DNA of 10,815 nucleotides from an uncultured Eubacteriales bacterium (GTDB lineage: Bacteria; Bacillota; Clostridia; Monoglobales; Monoglobaceae): contig CATVQN010000014.1 of the NCBI GenBank assembly GCA_958346135.1, forward strand, positions 1 through 10,815, written 5' to 3'. Below, one piece after another: positions 6,652-10,815 of the stretch. Position 1 is the first letter of the stretch. Each line of letters begins with the position of its first letter. Below the pieces are notes generated by a model, which did not search any database, was not told where the DNA came from, and saw nothing but the letters and a program-made list of their open reading frames with translations. The translations under genes were made by a program, and so were the position numbers.

Positions 6652-7233
6652 ATGAGTCAGAATCGGAAGTTTAAGTTTAAAGGAAAACAGGTTTTGCTGC
6701 TGGGATTGGCGGCGCTGGTGATTACGGCGGGGTATTACCGGTGGACGGTGGAAACGGAGAAGTACAACAGTGTTCCGGTAGTCAGTGAAACACTGCCTGC
6801 TAACGGTGAAAACCAAGAGGAGAATAAAGAGGCAAAAAACGAAAATCAGGAAAATGCTTCTCAGGAAGGCGAGAAGGCAGAAAATCAAAATCAGAGCTTG
6901 GCACAGCTGCGGCAGGAGCGGGACAGCGCCCGCAGCGAGGCTATGGAACAGTGGGAAAAGACCGCCAAAAGCAGCGAGACCGGTGCTGAGACTAACCAGG
7001 AGGCTGAAAAAAAGGTAAAGGCTGCAAACGAGTATAGCGAAAAGGAGAAGTCCATTGAGACGTTGGTAAAGGCCAAGGGGTTTGAGGATTGTTTCGCACA
7101 TGTAAACGAAGCCGGTGTAACGGTTCGGGTGAAAGGCGGAGAGATTAACGGCTCCAAGGTGGCGCAGATTAAGGATATTATTGTGGCTGAAACCGGTGTG
7201 GAAGTGAGGAATATCAGAATCAGCGCAGAATAG
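6652..7233 (+). CDS. spoIIIAH: Stage III sporulation protein AH
   Basis: The SpoIIIA subunit that binds SpoIIQ of the forespore across the intermembrane space and joins both halves of the channel. It has 193 residues: a basic N-terminus, one membrane helix at about 13-28, a long hydrophilic linker rich in E, N, Q and K (about 35-125), and a C-terminal YscJ/FliF-like ring-building domain (about 128-193, from EKEKSIETLVKAKGFED to VEVRNIRIS). ATG 6652 has an excellent SD, AGGAGGAG (6638-6645). It ends the operon; I see no hairpin terminator between its stop and the next promoter. The linker looks low in complexity and is probably poorly conserved. Confidence 0.95.
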   Translation: MSQNRKFKFKGKQVLLLGLAALVITAGYYRWTVETEKYNSVPVVSETLPANGENQEENKEAKNENQENASQEGEKAENQNQSLAQLRQERDSARSEAMEQWEKTAKSSETGAETNQEAEKKVKAANEYSEKEKSIETLVKAKGFEDCFAHVNEAGVTVRVKGGEINGSKVAQIKDIIVAETGVEVRNIRISAE

Positions 7234-7279
7234 AGTAAAATTGCCGAAAGAAAAGAATGAAAAGTTTGCAAATTTACCA

Positions 7280-7308
7280 TTGTAATCTACATTCCGGTGT
7301 GTTATAAT
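7280..7308 (+). promoter_or_regulatory. Sigma-A promoter of the asp23-nusB operon
   Basis: TTGTAA (7280-7285) and TATAAT (7303-7308) are separated by exactly 17 nt, and a TG one base before the -10 (7300-7301) makes it an extended -10. This is the best vegetative promoter in the window. Transcription would start near 7315, giving a leader of about 70 nt. In that leader CGGG-A-GGA (7317-7324) can pair with TCCCCCG (7353-7359) around a single bulged A. The promoter lets the housekeeping genes be expressed independently of the sporulation operon upstream. Confidence 0.8.
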
Positions 7309-7383
7309 ATCTAAAACGGGAGGATTTGTGAGAGAAAGACGGAATTGTGGTCTCCCCCGGAAAATGGTTAGGAGGAATTCGTG

Positions 7384-7872
7384 ATGGAAAATACGGTCAA
7401 CCCGGAAATTACAACAAACGGGAATGTGAATATTGCAGATGAAGTGGTTTCGGTCATTGCGGCTCTGGCGGCGTCCGAGGTGAAGGGAATTGCCAGCATG
7501 GGCGGCGGAATTGCCGGCGGCTTTGCGGAATTGCTTGGAAAAAAGAACCTTTCCAAGGGCGTGAAGATAACGGTTACCGATAAAAATGTAGTTCTGGATC
7601 TTTCGGTGATTGTGGAATACGGCGCAAAAATTCCGGAGGTTGCATGGGAACTTCAGGAAAAGGTGAAAAACGAAGTGGAGGCTATGACCGGACTGACGGT
7701 TACCGCTGTTAATATATCGGTGGACGGAGTGAATGTTCCCAAGGCGGAGGCTGAGACAGAGGAGCCGGCGGCGGAAGTTGATTCGGAAACGGCAGAAAAT
7801 GAGGCTGTAGGAGAGGAATCTTCTGCGGAGCCTGAGAAAAAGAACCAAGAGAATGATACGACGGAGGAATAG
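7384..7872 (+). CDS. yqhY: Asp23/Gls24 family protein, YqhY-like
   Basis: A member of the Asp23/Gls24 (DUF322) family. In B. subtilis the gene in this position, yqhY, lies next to accBC and nusB and has been linked to control of acetyl-CoA carboxylase. It has 162 residues. The family core covers about 8-119: NVNIADEVVSVIAALAASEV, then the glycine-rich GIASMGGGIAGGF at 35-47, GVKITVTDKNVVLDLSVIVEYG at 59-80 and a last strand VTAVNISVDGV at 106-116. A strongly acidic tail follows (121-162, 17 of 42 residues E or D), probably disordered. ATG 7384 has AGGAGG (7370-7375) eight bases upstream; GTG 7381 is a possible alternative. The exact molecular role is unknown. accB and accC are not next to it here. 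Confidence 0.9.
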   Translation: MENTVNPEITTNGNVNIADEVVSVIAALAASEVKGIASMGGGIAGGFAELLGKKNLSKGVKITVTDKNVVLDLSVIVEYGAKIPEVAWELQEKVKNEVEAMTGLTVTAVNISVDGVNVPKAEAETEEPAAEVDSETAENEAVGEESSAEPEKKNQENDTTEE

Positions 7873-7878
7873 TCCCTC

Positions 7879-8280
7879 ATGATAAACAGAAGAAAAGCAA
7901 GAGAATACGCCTTTATCCTGCTATTTGAGTACCGGTTTCAGCCGGATTGTATTCAGGAGATTTTAGAGGATTTCTTTGCGGAGAATGAGACCGGCGATCA
8001 GGGTGATTATATCCGGCGTACCGTGGAGGGCGCCATCTCCCATCTGGAGGAGATTGACGGCGTGATTGCCCGGTATGCCAAGGGCTGGACGACAGAGCGG
8101 ATCTCGGTGGCATGTATGGCGGTGATGCGGCTTGCAGTCTATGAGATTCAGTATGATGAGAGTATCCCGGCCGGGGTGTCGGTAAATGAGGCAGTGGCCT
8201 TAGCAAAAAAATATGACGGCGAGGAATCGGCGCCCTTTGTTAATGGAATTTTGGGAAAATTCAAGGATTCCGTGAAGTAA
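7879..8280 (+). CDS. nusB: Transcription antitermination factor NusB
   Basis: An RNA-binding protein that with NusE (S10) binds boxA RNA and promotes antitermination, mainly on rRNA operons. Its 133 residues match the family, and it is largely helical. Recognisable segments are RRKAREYAFILLFEYRF at 4-20, the basic helix typical of the NusB N-terminus, and AVYEIQYDESIPAGVSVNEAVALAKKYDGEESAPFVNGILGK at about 86-127 (ends given here only as landmarks), the family's C-terminal signature. ATG 7879 lies six bases after the asp23 stop; GGAGG (7863-7867) inside the end of asp23 serves as SD at a rather long distance of 11 bases. Co-transcription with asp23 is as in B. subtilis. Confidence 0.96.
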   Translation: MINRRKAREYAFILLFEYRFQPDCIQEILEDFFAENETGDQGDYIRRTVEGAISHLEEIDGVIARYAKGWTTERISVACMAVMRLAVYEIQYDESIPAGVSVNEAVALAKKYDGEESAPFVNGILGKFKDSVK

Positions 8281-8308
8281 CAGCCGAGCTCCTTATTGTA
8301 TGCATTAT

Positions 8309-8348
8309 AACAGGGCGGCAGAAATACGGCCGCTCTGTTTCGATATTT
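8309..8348 (+). terminator. Possible weak terminator or attenuator after nusB
   Basis: AACAGGGCGGC (8309-8319) pairs with GCCGCTCTGTT (8329-8339), an 11-bp stem with one G-U pair and a 9-nt loop. It starts 29 nt after the nusB stop. The downstream tract TTTCGATATTTT is only partly T-rich, so termination may be incomplete. It may set a lower level for xseA and the genes beyond it, or be an RNA-processing site. Confidence 0.4.
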
Positions 8349-8355
8349 TGGTACT

Positions 8356-8393
8356 GCGCACCAACCGAGCACAATCGTGCTTTGTCGGTACGC
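8356..8393 (+). repeat. Imperfect hairpin upstream of xseA
   Basis: GCG (8356-8358) pairs with CGC (8391-8393), and ACCAACCGAGCAC (8360-8372) with GTGCTTTGTCGGT (8377-8389) around an AATC loop; there are three mismatches and one G-U pair. No T-run follows, so it is not a terminator. It ends 25 nt before the xseA start and could affect translation or mRNA processing. The rest of the nusB-xseA gap (8281-8418) shows no convincing promoter or small gene. Confidence 0.45.
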
Positions 8394-8418
8394 TGCCAAA
8401 GAAAATGGGGAAATAACA

Positions 8419-9660
8419 ATGCAGGAGAGACAAGCGTTATCGGTTACGCAGATCAACTTATATATCAAGGAAATCATGAATCGGGATGCGGTTCTGACGG
8501 ATGTTCTGGTCAAGGGTGAGCTTTCTAACTTCAAGGCGCATTCTTCGGGGCATATGTATATGTCTTTAAAGGACGAGACCGGCGTGATGCGGGCGGTGAT
8601 GTTTCGCAGCAGTGCAGCTAAATTGAATTTCAAGCCTGAAAATGGAATGAAGGTAGTTGCACACGGCAGAATCACGGTATATGAGCGGGATGGTCAGTAT
8701 CAGCTCTATATCGACCATATGCAGCAGGACGGTATCGGCGATTTATATGTGGCTTTTGAACAGCTGAAAAACAAGCTGAGTGCCGAGGGATTATTTGATC
8801 CGGCGCATAAAAAACCGCTGCCGAAGTATCCTAAAAAGGTTGGCGTAGTGACTGCTCCCACCGGGGCGGCCATTCGGGATATTATCAATGTACTTTCTCG
8901 GCGGTTTTCTTATTCAGACGTGGTGCTGTATCCGGTTTTGGTGCAGGGCGAGAACGCCGCACCAAGTATTGTGCAGGCCATTCGGTATTTCAATGAAAAT
9001 CATGGTGCTGACGTTCTGATTGTAGGGCGAGGCGGCGGTTCCATTGAGGATTTGTGGGCATTTAATGAGGAAATTGTGGCAAGAGCCATCTATGACAGTG
9101 AAATTCCGATTATTTCCGCAGTGGGGCACGAGATAGACTTTACTATTTCCGATTTTGCGGCGGATTTGAGAGCCCCAACTCCTTCGGCGGCGGCAGAATT
9201 GGCGGTTCCGGCACAGACGGAACTCATGGAGAAATTCAATAACGTTTATACCAGGCTTTACGGACAAGCCGGCCGTATTATAGAACGAGGGCGACTGCGG
9301 CTGAAAAGTTTAAGCGAGCGTCCGGCATTTCTAAATCCGATGCTTAAGATCAATGAGGAACGGATGTACTTAGACCGGTTGTATCAGGATCTAACCGCTC
9401 GGACGGTCAGGATTTCGGAGCAGAAACGAAAAGAATTGGGAATTGTCGCCTCCAAGCTGGATGGGCTTAGCCCGCTGGGGACACTGACACGGGGATTCTC
9501 GGTGGCTAAGGGCAAGGACGGCAAGGTGGTGCGCTCTGTTTCTCAGGTACAGCCGGGTGACACCATGACTGTGCTGGTGGAGGACGGTCGGATTTTGGCG
9601 TCTGTGCAGAGTGCCGAAAAAGGGGAGTTACCGCAGTGTATGGCGGAGAAAGAGAGATAA
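8419..9660 (+). CDS. xseA: Exodeoxyribonuclease VII large subunit
   Basis: The catalytic subunit of exonuclease VII, which degrades single-stranded DNA from both ends to oligonucleotides and works in a complex with several small XseB subunits. It has 413 residues, within the family range. An N-terminal OB-fold for single-stranded DNA spans about 1-103 (VLVKGELSNFKAHSSGHMY at 29-47). The catalytic domain includes GVVTAPTGAAIRDI at 142-155, VGRGGGSIEDLWAFNEE at 202-218 and AVGHEIDFTISDFAADLR at 234-251. A long coiled helical region (about 265-350) binds XseB, and a C-terminal segment (LTRGFSVAKG, 356-365) follows. ATG 8419 is preferred because the OB-fold starts directly after it; the same frame is open upstream only through the hairpin region. 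The SD (GGGGA, 8407-8411) is mediocre. Confidence 0.97.
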   Translation: MQERQALSVTQINLYIKEIMNRDAVLTDVLVKGELSNFKAHSSGHMYMSLKDETGVMRAVMFRSSAAKLNFKPENGMKVVAHGRITVYERDGQYQLYIDHMQQDGIGDLYVAFEQLKNKLSAEGLFDPAHKKPLPKYPKKVGVVTAPTGAAIRDIINVLSRRFSYSDVVLYPVLVQGENAAPSIVQAIRYFNENHGADVLIVGRGGGSIEDLWAFNEEIVARAIYDSEIPIISAVGHEIDFTISDFAADLRAPTPSAAAELAVPAQTELMEKFNNVYTRLYGQAGRIIERGRLRLKSLSERPAFLNPMLKINEERMYLDRLYQDLTARTVRISEQKRKELGIVASKLDGLSPLGTLTRGFSVAKGKDGKVVRSVSQVQPGDTMTVLVEDGRILASVQSAEKGELPQCMAEKER

Positions 9661-9664
9661 TGTA

Positions 9665-9901
9665 ATGGATACGAAACAGAATTTTGAGACCAATTTAAAA
9701 GAATTAGAGGGTGTGGTCAAGGCACTGGAGGGCAATGAGATTTCTCTGGATGAGATGCTATCCCTCTTTGAACGGGGGATTCGGCTGACCCAGGAGTGTA
9801 CGGCGGCACTGGATACTGCAGAGCAGAAAATTTCCATTCTTATGAAAAATCGGGAAACCGGTGAACTGGAGGAACAGCCCTTTGCGGGACTTGGAGAATA
9901 A
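9665..9901 (+). CDS. xseB: Exodeoxyribonuclease VII small subunit
   Basis: The small helical subunit of exonuclease VII, which packs on the XseA coiled region and controls its activity. It has 78 residues, the usual family size. NFETNLKELEGVVKALEGNEISLDEML at about 6-32 and SLFERGIRLTQECTAALDTAEQKI at about 33-56 (cited as landmarks) form the two helices of the family hairpin. The start, ATG 9665, lies four bases after the xseA stop, with the purine-rich AGAGAG ahead of it. The start is fixed by the family N-terminus: a longer frame from 9611 would only add xseA-overlapping sequence. It precedes ispA by one base. Confidence 0.96.
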   Translation: MDTKQNFETNLKELEGVVKALEGNEISLDEMLSLFERGIRLTQECTAALDTAEQKISILMKNRETGELEEQPFAGLGE

Positions 9902-9902
9902 T

Positions 9903-10802
9903 ATGAATTTTAAGGAACAATATCAAGCGTACTTAGAACCAATTAACCGGGAGATTGCGGTGGCATTTTCGGTGCCGCAGCTGCCCCAGAAGCATGTCTT
10001 TGAAGCGATGCACTATGGAATCTCCGGCGGCGGAAAACGAATTCGTCCGGTTTTGACCATGGCAGTCTGTGATATGCTGGGCGGCAGCCTTTCAGATGCG
10101 GCAAGGGTGGGTTGCGCCATTGAGGCAATTCATAATTATTCCTTGATCCATGATGACCTTCCCTGTATGGATAATGACGATCTTCGCCGGGGGCGGCCGT
10201 CCTGTCACAAGGCCTACGGTGAGGATATTGCTCTTTTGGCAGGAGATGGACTTTTAAATCGAGCGTTTGAGCTGCTCTCCGCTATGGAGCGGTATGAGTC
10301 TATGACGCCTACTGCAGTTTTGAAGGCAGTCCGAATTATTGCAGAGGCTTCCGGTGCCTTTGGCATGATTGGCGGGCAGGTGATGGATCTGGAAGGTGAG
10401 AACCGCAGCGATGTAACTTTGGCGGAGCTGACGGAGTTGCACAAGCGGAAAACCGGGGAGCTGATTCGAGCTGCGGCGGCCTGTGGTTGTCTTTGTGCGG
10501 GGATTTTGGATCCGAAAAATGAAAAATATCAAAAAATAATAGAATTTTCTGTAAATTTGGGGTTGGCATTTCAGATAAAAGATGATATACTGGATGTTAC
10601 GGGAAAGGAAGAAATTCTGGGCAAACCTATCGGCAGTGACGCACAGCAGCATAAGAATACCTTTGTGACTTTTATGGGGCTTGAGGCGGCAGAGATAGAG
10701 CTTGAGCGGCTGACCGCAGAGGCAAAAGCGGCACTGGATGGATTGTTACATACAGAATTTTTAATCGGGTTTGCTGATTATTTGTTAAACCGGGATTGTT
10801 GA
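9903..10802 (+). CDS. ispA: Farnesyl/geranyl diphosphate synthase
   Basis: A cytosolic prenyltransferase that condenses DMAPP/GPP with IPP to make farnesyl diphosphate for quinone, undecaprenyl and other isoprenoids. Its 299 residues match IspA. SGGGKRIRP at 41-49 binds diphosphate. The first aspartate-rich motif is DDLPCMDNDD (84-93), with the two-residue insertion typical of bacterial FPP synthases. GGQVMDLEGE is at 157-166 and the second aspartate-rich motif, FQIKDDILD, at 223-231. All catalytic aspartates are present. ATG 9903 lies one base after the xseB stop, with GGAGA (9893-9897) as SD. Chain length cannot be proved from sequence, but the pattern fits C15 synthases. The position before a probable dxs is the usual one. 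Confidence 0.97.
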   Translation: MNFKEQYQAYLEPINREIAVAFSVPQLPQKHVFEAMHYGISGGGKRIRPVLTMAVCDMLGGSLSDAARVGCAIEAIHNYSLIHDDLPCMDNDDLRRGRPSCHKAYGEDIALLAGDGLLNRAFELLSAMERYESMTPTAVLKAVRIIAEASGAFGMIGGQVMDLEGENRSDVTLAELTELHKRKTGELIRAAAACGCLCAGILDPKNEKYQKIIEFSVNLGLAFQIKDDILDVTGKEEILGKPIGSDAQQHKNTFVTFMGLEAAEIELERLTAEAKAALDGLLHTEFLIGFADYLLNRDC

Positions 10803-10811
10803 GGAGTCTAT

Positions 10812-10815
10812 ATGG
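10812..10815 (+). CDS. Start of a downstream gene, truncated by the window edge
   Basis: An ATG at 10812 follows the ispA stop by nine bases and has TGAGGAG (10800-10806) five bases upstream, so a further gene of the same operon probably begins here. Only one codon is visible. In B. subtilis and many Clostridia the gene after ispA is dxs (1-deoxy-D-xylulose-5-phosphate synthase), which makes dxs the best guess, based on synteny alone. Confidence 0.5.

Noticed and set aside
7234..7279. Terminator for the spoIIIA operon
   Set aside because: No stem of useful length with a T-tract can be drawn between the spoIIIAH stop and the next promoter, so none is annotated.
6625..7848. A 407-codon open frame on the minus strand across spoIIIAH, the intergenic promoter and asp23
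   Set aside because: It is antisense to two well-recognised genes and crosses a promoter region. Its length is explained by the Glu-rich composition of the sense genes, which produces few antisense stops. The product is a low-complexity mix of F, L, R and H with no recognisable domain.
8301..8311. TATAAC before xseA as a -10 box
   Set aside because: The sequence 17 nt upstream (GCCGAG) has no resemblance to a -35, and the motif forms part of the adjacent hairpin.
8377..8386. TGCTTTGTC as a boxA-like antitermination site
   Set aside because: It lacks the CTCTTT core of boxA and is explained as one arm of the imperfect hairpin.

Overview
The window (about 10.8 kb, all genes on the + strand, moderate GC) looks like core chromosome of an endospore-forming Firmicute, most likely a member of the Clostridia. 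The complete eight-gene spoIIIA sporulation operon, strong Shine-Dalgarno (SD) sites, and a spoIIIA - asp23/yqhY - nusB - xseA - xseB - ispA order close to that of Bacillus subtilis support this. The B. subtilis genes accB, accC (before yqhY) and folD (between nusB and xseA) are absent. No mobile element, tRNA, rRNA or CRISPR array was seen.

Region 1 (1-2194) is a pyrimidine-salvage unit. A TATAAT box at the left edge is followed by a leader with a long hairpin, then uraA (uracil:proton symporter) and upp (uracil phosphoribosyltransferase), closed by a strong intrinsic terminator. Uracil is imported and converted with PRPP to UMP.

Region 2 (2191-7233) holds an inverted repeat, a candidate sigma-E promoter, and spoIIIAA-AB-AC-AD-AE-AF-AG-AH. 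The genes overlap by 4 nt or are separated by at most 23 nt, as expected for one co-translated operon. The products form the mother-cell half of the SpoIIIA-SpoIIQ channel between mother cell and forespore.

Region 3 (7234-10815) starts with a good vegetative promoter (TTGTAA-N17-TATAAT with an extended -10). It drives asp23/yqhY and nusB. After a 138-nt gap with two hairpins come xseA and xseB (exonuclease VII), ispA (farnesyl diphosphate synthase) and the first bases of another gene, probably dxs by synteny.

No intergenic stretch exceeds about 150 nt. The protein content is conventional and I found no new protein system. The most interesting signals are regulatory: (i) the uraA leader, where the -10 box is followed 6 nt later by AATTTG, the same initially transcribed word used by E. 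coli pyrBI for UTP-sensing reiterative transcription, and then at once by a 21-bp hairpin; (ii) an inverted repeat carrying two GGACAA cores at the spoIIIA promoter; and (iii) the paired hairpins in the nusB-xseA gap.
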